Source: Thermoleophilia bacterium
GTDB taxonomy: Bacteria > Actinomycetota > Thermoleophilia > Gaiellales > Gaiellaceae
DNA length: 16,356 nucleotides
Reading direction: 5' to 3'
Assembly: GCA_025936595.1 (NCBI GenBank)
Contig: JAICTB010000016.1
Coordinates: forward strand, 1-16,356
In this document: positions 1 to 5,852 of the stretch, piece by piece
Numbering within the stretch: the first letter of the stretch is position 1
Layout of the letters: the number at the start of each line of letters is the position of its first letter
Position numbers and translations under genes: made by a program
The notes under the pieces: generated by a model
The model's input: the letters and a program-made list of their open reading frames with translations, nothing else
What the model was told of the DNA's origin: nothing
The model's database searches: none

Positions 1-290
1 CGATGACGAGCGAAAGGCGTTGCATCCGTCCGCCGCGCCTACCTATGAACAGCGACCCAGGGCATCCATTGAACTGGCGGAGGAACCATGAAGCCCTCGT
101 GTGTCCCGTTTGGCACGACGAGGCGCCAACTGCAACGCACACGGCGACGAGCAAGATCCTCACACCCCTATTACGTCCGGAGCGGCCTACGAGGTTCCGA
201 GTCTCGCTCAATTGCCTCTGAAAGCTCCTAGCCGCCAATTTCACTCGTTTGAGGGAGGTTGGCAATCGTGTTTGTGGAAAAAAGGGAGAC
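1..290. other. Unassigned region, less GC-rich, no convincing gene
   Basis: I recognise no gene here. Base composition is visibly less GC-rich than in the rest of the window. Two overlapping 68-72 codon frames are open, but neither shows a motif, hydrophobic segment or typical high-GC codon bias. A 47-codon frame (ATG at 88, stop ending 231) is preceded by GGAGG at 79-83, but its product is Arg/Ser-rich and resembles nothing I know. The region may be a decayed gene, the tail of something outside the window, or a long leader for the small ORF at 291. Confidence 0.4.
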
Positions 291-386
291 GTGCTCGATC
301 GAACTGATCTCATCTACATCGCGATGGTCGTCATGATGGCGGCCGTCACCGTCACGGTCTACGCAAGCCTCCTCGTCACCGCGTAG
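291..386 (+). CDS. Putative 31-residue single-pass membrane miniprotein
   Basis: A short frame opens with GTG at 291 and stops with TAG at 384-386. The product begins MLDRTDLIYIAMVV and continues as about 22 uninterrupted hydrophobic or small residues (roughly positions 8-30: Ile, Val, Met, Ala, Thr), so it would form one transmembrane helix with a short charged N-terminus. GGGAG lies at 284-288, only two bases before the GTG, which is short for a Shine-Dalgarno; ATG at 324 is an alternative start but would cut into the helix. Its size resembles accessory membrane peptides such as KdpF, but the sequence does not match KdpF and no partner gene is next to it. The hydrophobic pattern and codon-end GC bias favour a real gene; no function can be assigned. 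Confidence 0.4.
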   Translation: MLDRTDLIYIAMVVMMAAVTVTVYASLLVTA

Positions 387-527
387 CGTTCACACGCGCC
401 GATACGCAGCTTCGGACGCCGGAGCACCTCGAACAGGCGCACCGTTGATCCCCGAGCCCGAGCCGGTGACGGCGCACGTAAAACGCCGCGTCCGCGGTTT
501 GCGGTATGAAACGCAGCAGTACTTCGC

Positions 528-1154
528 ATGCCCGACCGCCTCCGCCCGCTCTGGAACTTCGACGATCTCGACGCGACCGAGGCTCGCCTCCGCGAGCAGC
601 TGACACAGGAGCCGCACCCCGAGGGGCGCGCCGAGGTCCTGACGCAACTCGCGCGCGTCGAGGGCCTGCGCGGCGACTTCGACACCAGCGAGCAACTCCT
701 GCGCGAAGCCGAATCGCTCGCCTCGGACAGCGAGCTCGCCCGCGTTCGCATCGATCTCGAGCGCGGACGAAAGGTCCGCTCGAGCGGCGACGGTCCGGCG
801 TCAGCTCCGCTCTTCGAGTCGGCGTTCACCCGTGCGGTGGAGAACGAGCTCTACTACCTCGCCGGCGACGCGGCGCACATGGTCGCAATCGCCGTCCCGG
901 AGGCGATGACCGAGTGGACGGAGCGCGGCCTCGCGCTCGCGGATGCGCACGACGACGCGGCGTACTGGGCCGGCCCGCTGCTGAACAACCTCGGCTGGCA
1001 CCACTACGAGGCGGGCGACTACCAGGCTGCACTCGCGGCGTTCGAGGAGGCGCTCGAGGTACGCGAGCGCGATCCGGCGAACGTCCAGGCGATCGGCTTC
1101 GCGAAAGAGGCGGTGGAGAACGCACGCGAGGCGCTTCGCGCCCGATCGGACTGA
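528..1154 (+). CDS. Tetratricopeptide-repeat protein
   Basis: The protein has 208 residues, is acidic and predicted all-helical and cytosolic, with no signal peptide or membrane segment. Two TPR-like helical hairpins are readable: about residues 36-66 (LARVEGLRGDFDTSEQLLREA) and about 145-180 (NNLGWHHYEAGDYQAALAAFEEAL). The second has the classic W/L-G-Y-A-F-A-P spacing, ending in the usual DPAN turn. The middle region looks like degenerate repeats of the same kind. TPR proteins are scaffolds; no catalytic residues are visible, so the partner is unknown. The ATG at 528 is the first start of the conserved frame, with no clear Shine-Dalgarno. The ATPase 93 bases downstream has its own AT-rich control region, so co-transcription is not certain. 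The family call is safe, the role is not. Confidence 0.85.
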   Translation: MPDRLRPLWNFDDLDATEARLREQLTQEPHPEGRAEVLTQLARVEGLRGDFDTSEQLLREAESLASDSELARVRIDLERGRKVRSSGDGPASAPLFESAFTRAVENELYYLAGDAAHMVAIAVPEAMTEWTERGLALADAHDDAAYWAGPLLNNLGWHHYEAGDYQAALAAFEEALEVRERDPANVQAIGFAKEAVENAREALRARSD

Positions 1155-1157
1155 GTC

Positions 1158-1243
1158 GTATCATACTGATCAGTATGGCGCTTATCATCCCAAGTTGTAT
1201 GATACAGAGGAGTATGAGAATCGTCATATGATCTGATATGATC
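1158..1243 (+). promoter_or_regulatory. AT-rich repeat cluster, probable operator/promoter of the ATPase gene
   Basis: This AT-rich island lies between the TPR and ATPase genes. It holds a perfect 16-bp palindrome, CATACTGATCAGTATG (1162-1177); a 9-bp inverted pair, GTATCATAC (1158-1166) and GTATGATAC (1197-1205); and a direct repeat, ATATGATC, at 1226-1233 and 1236-1243, exactly one helical turn apart. The core word TATGAT or its complement occurs at 1160-1165, 1198-1203, 1227-1232 and 1237-1242, with near copies at 1174-1178 and 1212-1217. Repeats this dense in GC-rich surroundings suggest several binding sites for a dimeric regulator. The last TATGAT is also well placed as a -10 box. Confidence 0.65.
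1237..1242 (+). promoter_or_regulatory. Candidate -10 box for leaderless ATPase transcript
   Basis: TATGAT differs from the TATAAT consensus at one base and ends five bases before the ATG at 1248, with no purine-rich Shine-Dalgarno between. That spacing puts the transcription start at or next to the start codon, as in leaderless actinobacterial mRNAs. No good -35 hexamer is visible 16-18 bases upstream, so the promoter may depend on an activator or be repressed by the overlapping repeats. Confidence 0.45.
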
Positions 1244-1247
1244 CGCC

Positions 1248-2411
1248 ATGGCCCGGGAAGCAGTCCGCACCACGAACCCTTTCTACTTCGGCGACCTGGC
1301 GCTCGACGAAGCCTTCACGGACCGTGCACCAGAGCTCGACGCCCTGAAGAAGGACATGCTCAACGGGCAGAACGTCGCGCTCATTGCTCCGCGCCGCTAC
1401 GGCAAGTCCTCCCTGGTGCGGCGCGCGTCGCAGGAGCTGGCGGCCGATGAGGGAGTGCTGGTCGCCGAGATCGATCTGATGAAGGCGCCGACCAAGGAGC
1501 GGTTCGCGTCCCACCTCGCACGCGCGATTCACGACGATCTCGCATCCACGAGTGAGAAGGCAAAGGAGGGCGTTCTTCGGTTCTTCTCCTCGCTGCGCGT
1601 CAAGCCGACGGTGACCTACAACGCCCTCGATGCGTCGTTCAGCTTCAGCTTCTCGAGCACCCACACGAACGACGACATCGACGACACGATCGAACGGCTC
1701 CTGGAGCTGCCTGCGCAACTTGCCGCCGAGCAGCGCAAGACCGTCGTCGTCTACTTCGACGAGTTCCAGGAGGTGACGTCCATCGACCCGAATCTCCCGG
1801 CGTTGATGCGCGCGATCTTCCAGGAGCAGCCCGACGTCTCGCACATCTATGCGGGAAGCAAGCGCGACATGATGCACCGGCTGTTCAACGCGAAGCAGGA
1901 GCCCTTCTACCGCAGCGCAAAGGTGATGGAGATCGGCGTGATCCCCGTCGGGCTCTTCAAGACATTCGTCGAGGAGCGCTTCGACGCCACCGACCGCGGC
2001 ATCTCCGATGAGGTTGTCGACGACCTGTTGGCGACGACGCGGGGTCACCCGTACGCAACCCAGGAGCTGGCCTACGCCCTGTGGGACGAAGTGCCGGTGG
2101 GCCACGCGGCGCTGACGTCGGATCTGGCCCGAGCCCTCGATTCAGTCCTGCGCTCGGAAAACGCGCGCTTCACGCTTCTCTGGGAGACGCTCGCACGATC
2201 ACGCCGACAGCTTCTGCAGGCGCTCGCCGTCGAGCCCGGTCACGTTCAGTCGACCAAATACATCAACCGGCACGGTCTCCCGGCGGCGACCACGATGCAA
2301 AAGGCTGCCGAAGCACTCGTTGCTCGGGAGCTGATCGCCAAGGATGCAGACGGGCAGCACGAGATCGTCGAGCCGTTCCTCGGCGAGTGGGTCAAGCGCT
2401 ACGCCACGTGA
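1248..2411 (+). CDS. Archaeal-type AAA/STAND ATPase with C-terminal winged-helix-like region
   Basis: This 387-residue P-loop NTPase resembles the archaeal ATPase_2 family of STAND-class ATPases. The N-terminus (NPFYFGDLALDEAFTDR) is the usual family lead-in that positions the nucleotide. The P-loop is APRRYGKSSL at about residues 46-55; Walker B is VVVYFDEFQEV near 166-176, with the acidic pair DE; a sensor-1-like segment (IYAGSKRDMM) lies near 204-213. A helical lid containing GHPYATQELAY (about 266-276) follows, as is typical. The last ~90 residues (ALAVEPGHVQSTKYINRHGLPAATTMQKAAEAL) read as a winged helix-turn-helix. Such proteins are seen in mobile, defence or regulatory contexts, but no specific function is known from this sequence. 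Codon usage looks less GC-biased than in the neighbours, and the AT-rich promoter also stands out, hinting at transfer. The ATG at 1248 fits a leaderless start. Confidence 0.88.
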   Translation: MAREAVRTTNPFYFGDLALDEAFTDRAPELDALKKDMLNGQNVALIAPRRYGKSSLVRRASQELAADEGVLVAEIDLMKAPTKERFASHLARAIHDDLASTSEKAKEGVLRFFSSLRVKPTVTYNALDASFSFSFSSTHTNDDIDDTIERLLELPAQLAAEQRKTVVVYFDEFQEVTSIDPNLPALMRAIFQEQPDVSHIYAGSKRDMMHRLFNAKQEPFYRSAKVMEIGVIPVGLFKTFVEERFDATDRGISDEVVDDLLATTRGHPYATQELAYALWDEVPVGHAALTSDLARALDSVLRSENARFTLLWETLARSRRQLLQALAVEPGHVQSTKYINRHGLPAATTMQKAAEALVARELIAKDADGQHEIVEPFLGEWVKRYAT

Positions 2412-2449
2412 CGCCGGAAGGCCCAGCTGCGGGCCTTTCGCATCCGGCG
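2412..2449. terminator. Bidirectional hairpin terminator between convergent genes
   Basis: A two-part stem starts immediately after the ATPase stop. The inner arms are AAGGCCC (2418-2424) and GGGCCTT (2431-2437) around a 6-base loop; the outer arms are CGCCGG (2412-2417) and CCGGCG (2444-2449), separated from the inner 3' arm by TCGCAT. Only a short T run follows. It sits seven bases from the end of the minus-strand HD-GYP gene, so it can serve both converging transcripts. Confidence 0.65.
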
Positions 2450-2455
2450 CCGCCG

Positions 2456-3511
2456 CTACGCCCCGATCGGGAGCTCGCTCAGGTACGTGTGGTGCAGGTC
2501 GGGCTCGCACGCGGCGACCGCGGTCACGACGTCCGGGTCGAACTGCGTCGCGCGCGCCTCGATCAGCGTCGTGAGCGCCTCGTCCCAGGAGAACGGCTTG
2601 CGATAGGGGCGACGATCGGTCATCGCGTCGAGAGCGTCGGCGACGGAGAAGATCCGGGCCGCGACCGGCGTGTTCGCAGCAGCAGTGGCGTCCGGGTAGC
2701 CGTCGCCGTCCCAGCGCTCGTGGTGTGAACGGACGACGTCGAGCCCGGCGCCCTGCAGGAGCGGCACGTGCCCGACGAGGCGCTCGCCGATCACCGTGTG
2801 CTGCTCGATGCAGCGCCGTTCCGCGTCGGTCAGTGCGCCCGGCTTGAGCAGCACGCGATCGGGGATGCCGATCTTGCCGACGTCGTGGAGGAGAAAGCCC
2901 CACTCGAGCGTCGGGTCGTCGAGCAGCGAGGGGGCGATCTCGAGCGTCAAGCGCGTCGCGTAGGCCGTCACCCGATGCGAGTGGGCGCTCGTTCCCGAGT
3001 CGCGCGACTCCAGGGCATCGGCGAGCGCCTCGAGCGTCTGGCGGTAGGCGCCGGTGAGGAGGTCGTGCTGGCGCTCGCCGATGTCGATCAGCCGGCGGAG
3101 CTCACCCGCGCCGCTCGCGTCGTGATGCTCGAGCGGTGCGATCCCCGCCAGGCGCTGGACCGTCGACAGGAGCATCAGCGGCTCGAGCGGCTTGTGCAGA
3201 AACGCGTTCGCGCCCGCGGCGACCGCCTGCCTCCCCGCGTCCTCGGAGCCGCTGATCGCGACGATCGGAACGCGCTTCGTGCGCGGGCTCTCCCGCAAGC
3301 GCTCGCAGTAGAACACGCCGTCGACACCCGGCAGGCCGATGTCGAGCACGATCACGTCCGGCACGGCGTCCACGAGGGAACGCTCGGCCTCGATCACGTG
3401 GTGCGCCTCGACGACCTGCATCCCCTCGAGCTCGAGCGCGACCCTGAACATCTCGCAGAGGAGGAGGTCGTCGTCGACGACCAGAACACGAATCAAACGA
3501 CGGTGCGGCAC
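2456..3511 (-). CDS. Response regulator with HD-GYP cyclic-di-GMP phosphodiesterase domain
   Basis: The 351-residue cytosolic protein has two domains. The receiver domain (about 7-122) has acidic pocket D13/D14/D15, phosphoacceptor D57, switch residue S87 and K107. The HD-GYP domain (about 155-345) shows H179, the catalytic pair H209-D210 in HDVGKIGIPD, H238, then HHERWDGDGYP (263-273) and ADALDAMTDRRPYR. With the motif set nearly complete it should hydrolyse cyclic-di-GMP, gated by phosphorylation. The loop after GYP (DATAAANT) lacks the common GL.G turn. The GTG start at 3511 is chosen because AAGGAG lies eight bases upstream (plus-strand 3520-3525). No kinase is adjacent on this strand; the kinase at 4668 is paired with another regulator, so the cognate kinase is unknown. 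It probably lowers cyclic-di-GMP for motility or envelope decisions. Confidence 0.93.
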   Translation of the reverse strand: MPHRRLIRVLVVDDDLLLCEMFRVALELEGMQVVEAHHVIEAERSLVDAVPDVIVLDIGLPGVDGVFYCERLRESPRTKRVPIVAISGSEDAGRQAVAAGANAFLHKPLEPLMLLSTVQRLAGIAPLEHHDASGAGELRRLIDIGERQHDLLTGAYRQTLEALADALESRDSGTSAHSHRVTAYATRLTLEIAPSLLDDPTLEWGFLLHDVGKIGIPDRVLLKPGALTDAERRCIEQHTVIGERLVGHVPLLQGAGLDVVRSHHERWDGDGYPDATAAANTPVAARIFSVADALDAMTDRRPYRKPFSWDEALTTLIEARATQFDPDVVTAVAACEPDLHHTYLSELPIGA

Positions 3512-3746
3512 TCCGTTCGCTCCTTCGGTTTCCCATCCACCCGGGCGCCGGTGCGCCCCTCACCCGCTCTTTCTCGACAGCCACACGACGCGGCTTGAAC
3601 GGCAACAGAAAGCAGGTTTCAGCAGGAAAGAGCGGCTCAGGCTCGGCAATCCTGTCGGCGTTTCTCGCCCACCGATCACTCGAACGGGGGAGGGCCTGCG
3701 GCGGCGACCGCCGTTTGCCCGCGCCCGCGGCGGAGAGACTGCCGCC
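3512..3746. promoter_or_regulatory. Divergent leader region, no recognised RNA element
   Basis: This 235-base stretch lies between the minus-strand HD-GYP gene and the small plus-strand ORF at 3747, so promoters for both should be here. Readable structures are a GGGCGC/GCGCCC-type hairpin near 3543-3558 in the HD-GYP leader, and GGCGG (3729-3733)/CCGCC (3742-3746) around an 8-base loop that ends at the ATG of the 3747 ORF and contains its likely SD. I compared it by eye with the cyclic-di-GMP riboswitch consensus, because of the HD-GYP gene, and saw no match. No convincing -35/-10 pair is visible. Confidence 0.4.
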
Positions 3747-3941
3747 ATGGTGATCCGCCTGGCCGCCGTCTGCCTGGCCTACGTTGCCTACCGCGCCTGG
3801 CGGCACCGCCCACCCGCCGTGTCGCGGGCGACGGAGACCCTGTATCGGGACGCGTCTCCTTCGCCGCGGATGATGGAGCACGTCGGCGCGGCGACAGCTC
3901 CGAGCGAAGAGGTCGCAACGGAGTTGTTCAGGAACACGTAA
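3747..3941 (+). CDS. Small hypothetical protein with N-terminal hydrophobic anchor
   Basis: The 64-residue product starts MVIRLAAVCLAYVAYRAWRH, a 12-16 residue hydrophobic stretch with flanking Arg that could be a short membrane anchor, followed by a polar, probably disordered tail ending in EEVATELFRNT. GGAGAG (3732-3737) lies nine bases before the ATG and supports this start, although it lies in a small hairpin. The stop is 37 bases before the response-regulator ATG, so the ORF could be the first gene of that operon or be translated from its leader. I do not recognise the family. The same frame stays open far upstream through the antisense of the HD-GYP gene, a GC-skew artefact, so the gene call is moderate. 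Confidence 0.45.
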   Translation: MVIRLAAVCLAYVAYRAWRHRPPAVSRATETLYRDASPSPRMMEHVGAATAPSEEVATELFRNT

Positions 3942-3978
3942 CACCCGGCGCCGTGACCAGGTCTAGCGTCTCGACACC

Positions 3979-4671
3979 ATGCCGCAGGCCGCCGAGAAGA
4001 CCGTTCTGATCGTCGACGACGAGCCGATCGTCAGAGACGTCGTCGCGCGCTACCTGAACCGCGACGGCTTCCGCACGCTCGAGGCCGGAGACGGCGACGT
4101 CGCGCGCGAGCTGATCAACGCGCGCGCGCCGACGCTCGTCGTGCTCGACGTGATGCTGCCGGGCACCGACGGCCTGACCCTCTGCCGCTGGATCAGAGCG
4201 CGCGGCGACCTGCCGGTGATCATGCTGACCGCGCGCGGCGAAGAGGCCGACCGGATCGTCGCGCTCGACCTCGGCGCCGACGACTACGTCACGAAGCCCT
4301 TCTCGCCGGGCGAGCTCGCGGCACGCGTCAGATCCGTCCTCCGGCGCACGAGCCCGGCGGCGATCGGCGCGCGGCGCCTCGAGTTCGCGAGCCTCGCGAT
4401 CGATCCGACGACGCGCGAGGTGACGCGCGACGCGCGCCCGCTCCGGCTGACGGCGAAGGAGTTCGACCTGCTCTTCTTCCTCGCCTCCAACCCGAGGCAG
4501 GTCTTCTCCCGCAGTCAGCTGATGAGTCGCGTGTGGGGCTACGAGGCGGCGCTCGACACCGGTACGGTCACCGTCCACATCCGGCGCCTGCGCGCGAAGA
4601 TCGAGGTCGACGCGGCGCGGCCGGTGCATCTCGAGACGGTGTGGGGCGTCGGCTACCGGTTCTCGCCGTGA
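3979..4671 (+). CDS. OmpR/PhoB-family response regulator
   Basis: The 230-residue DNA-binding response regulator is full length for the family. The receiver domain (about 8-118) has D13/D14, phosphoacceptor D57 in VVLDVMLPG, T84 and K106 in YVTKPFSPGEL. The effector domain (about 133-229) is an OmpR-type winged helix: LTAKEFDLLFFLASNPRQVF, then the recognition region SRSQLMSRVWG, TVTVHIRRLRAKIE and the closing hairpin VWGVGYRF. It would bind tandem 11-bp direct repeats, as this family usually does. No Shine-Dalgarno precedes the ATG; a TAGCGT at 3964-3969 could be a -10 box. The downstream kinase start overlaps its stop by four bases, so the two are translationally coupled. Orthology to PhoP/PhoB, MprA or another subgroup cannot be settled by eye. 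Confidence 0.95.
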   Translation: MPQAAEKTVLIVDDEPIVRDVVARYLNRDGFRTLEAGDGDVARELINARAPTLVVLDVMLPGTDGLTLCRWIRARGDLPVIMLTARGEEADRIVALDLGADDYVTKPFSPGELAARVRSVLRRTSPAAIGARRLEFASLAIDPTTREVTRDARPLRLTAKEFDLLFFLASNPRQVFSRSQLMSRVWGYEAALDTGTVTVHIRRLRAKIEVDAARPVHLETVWGVGYRFSP

Positions 4672-5747
4672 CCTACTTCGCCCTGGTCGTCGCACTCTCG
4701 ACGCTCGGCGCCGGCCTCGCCGGGACGTTCCTGCTTGGTCTGCTGCCCACCGTGCGGCTGCAGCTCGTCAGCTTCGCGCTGCTTGCGGTCCTGCTGCCGC
4801 TGACCGCCGTTCTCCTGTCGGGTCTCGTCATGTTCCACATGAGCGCCGACGTGAAGATCCTCGCGGCAGCCGCCGCCGCGGCGTCCGCCGCCGCCGCAAC
4901 GGCGCTCGCGCTCGGCACGTCGATCGGCAAGAAGATCGAGCGGCTCCGCGTGGTCTCTGCAGACCTCGCTGCAGGCGACCTGACGATCCGGGCGGCCGAG
5001 AGCGGCCCGCGCGAGCTCGCGGAGCTGGGCCGGTCGTTCAACCAGATGGCGGCCAACATCGAGCGCCTCTTCGACGCACGGGCCGAGCTCGTCACGGCCG
5101 CGAGTCACGATCTGCGCACGCCGATCGCGTCGATCAACGCGATGCTCGAGGCGATCGGCGACGGCCTCGCAGAGCCGGACGAATACCTCGGACTCCTCCG
5201 CGAGCAGACCCAGCGCCTCGCCTCGCTCGTCGAGGATCTGTTCGACGTCGCGCGGATCGACGCGGGCACCCTCAGCTACGAGCTTCGAACCGTCCCGCTC
5301 GAGCCGATCGTCAGCTCGTGCCTGCGCGGGCTCACCGCCCAGGCGCGGGCGCGGAACGTCCGTCTCGAGCAACACCACGAGGCCGGACTCGCGACCGTCA
5401 ACTGCGCACCGACCCAGGTAGAGCGCGTTCTGCTGAACCTGCTGACGAATGCGCTCCACCACACGCCGTCGGACGGGACAATCGCCGTCATCCTCAAGCA
5501 GGAACGCGACGCGGTGCTCGTCACGGTCGAGGACACGGGCGAGGGGCTCACCGCCGAGGCGAGGCGCAGCATGTTCGACCGCTTCTGGCGCAGCGACCCG
5601 AGCCGGAGCGGCTACACCGGACGGAACGGGCTCGGCCTGACGATAGCCCGCGGGCTCGTCGAGGCCCAGGGCGGACGCATGTGGGCCGCGCCGAGCCCGT
5701 CGGGCGGCGCGAGCGTGTCGTTCACGCTCCCGGCCGCCGCTCTGTAA
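4668..5747 (+). CDS. Sensor histidine kinase, cognate to the preceding regulator
   Basis: Starting at GTG 4668, which overlaps the regulator stop as GTGA, the protein has 359 residues. Three hydrophobic helices (about 3-26, 32-56 and 63-84) have almost nothing between them, so there is no extracytoplasmic sensor domain. A HAMP linker follows (about 85-136, ending GRSFNQMAANIERL). The HisKA dimerisation helix carries phospho-acceptor H147 in ASHDLRTPIASI. The ATPase domain has the N box (NLLTNALHHTP), G1 (DTGEGL), F box (FDRFWRSD) and G2 (GLGLTIA), ending GGASVSFTLP. All catalytic motifs are present. It should autophosphorylate and pass phosphate to D57 of the regulator. Its short-loop topology suggests sensing within or at the membrane, or through a partner protein. 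Open frame continues upstream to 4533 but lies inside the regulator gene. Confidence 0.94.
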   Translation: MTYFALVVALSTLGAGLAGTFLLGLLPTVRLQLVSFALLAVLLPLTAVLLSGLVMFHMSADVKILAAAAAAASAAAATALALGTSIGKKIERLRVVSADLAAGDLTIRAAESGPRELAELGRSFNQMAANIERLFDARAELVTAASHDLRTPIASINAMLEAIGDGLAEPDEYLGLLREQTQRLASLVEDLFDVARIDAGTLSYELRTVPLEPIVSSCLRGLTAQARARNVRLEQHHEAGLATVNCAPTQVERVLLNLLTNALHHTPSDGTIAVILKQERDAVLVTVEDTGEGLTAEARRSMFDRFWRSDPSRSGYTGRNGLGLTIARGLVEAQGGRMWAAPSPSGGASVSFTLPAAAL

Positions 5748-5761
5748 AGGCTTAAGACACT

Positions 5762-5783
5762 GTTCAGCTTCCTGTCATCGCTG
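5762..5783 (+). promoter_or_regulatory. PHO-box-like tandem 11-bp repeat upstream of secreted propeller
   Basis: Two half-sites with an 11-base period are visible: GTTCAGCTTCC (5762-5772) and TGTCATCGCTG (5773-5783). The first closely resembles the actinobacterial PHO-box repeat unit (GTTCACC-type), and the junction CCTGTCAT resembles the enterobacterial Pho half-site. The site lies about 90 bases before the GTG at 5853 and directly follows the OmpR-type regulator/kinase pair that could bind it. No clear -10 box follows. A 6-bp hairpin (CCTGTC 5771-5776 / GACAGG 5785-5790) overlaps it. Confidence 0.45.
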
Positions 5784-5803
5784 CGACAGGTTCGCGCCCC
5801 AGA

Positions 5804-5838
5804 GTGTCGGGCCGGCGGGGCAAACCCCGCCGCGACAC
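5804..5838 (+). promoter_or_regulatory. Stem-loop in 5' leader abutting the Shine-Dalgarno
   Basis: GTGTCG (5804-5809) pairs with CGACAC (5833-5838), and inside it GGCGGGG (5814-5820) pairs with CCCCGCC (5825-5831) around the tetraloop CAAA. The structure ends exactly where the strong SD AGGAGG (5839-5844) begins. It lacks a U run, so it looks more like an mRNA 5' stabiliser or translation-control element than a terminator. Confidence 0.5.
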
Positions 5839-5852
5839 AGGAGGTCCGAGAA

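Noticed and set aside
88..231. 47-codon frame with GGAGG upstream
   Set aside because: Arg/Ser-rich product with no hydrophobic core or motif and no third-position GC bias; the SD match alone is not enough, so it is mentioned only within the unassigned region.
1224..2105. 293-codon minus-strand frame through the ATPase
   Set aside because: The plus strand has intact P-loop and Walker B motifs; the antisense product is His/Leu/Arg-rich with no recognisable domain.
3531..3746. Possible cyclic-di-GMP riboswitch before the HD-GYP gene
   Set aside because: I looked for the conserved GEMM-I segments on both strands and found no convincing match, only generic GC hairpins.
3926..3942. GTTCAG half-site and TGTTC-AG-GAACA inverted repeat upstream of the response regulator, as an autoregulatory PHO box
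   Set aside because: Only one half-site is present; the second is off the 11-base register and matches poorly, and it overlaps the end of the 3747 ORF.
4533..4667. Upstream extension of the histidine kinase frame
   Set aside because: It lies within the DNA-binding domain of the response regulator and translates to Arg/Gly-rich sequence; the GTG at 4668 overlapping the stop is the natural start.
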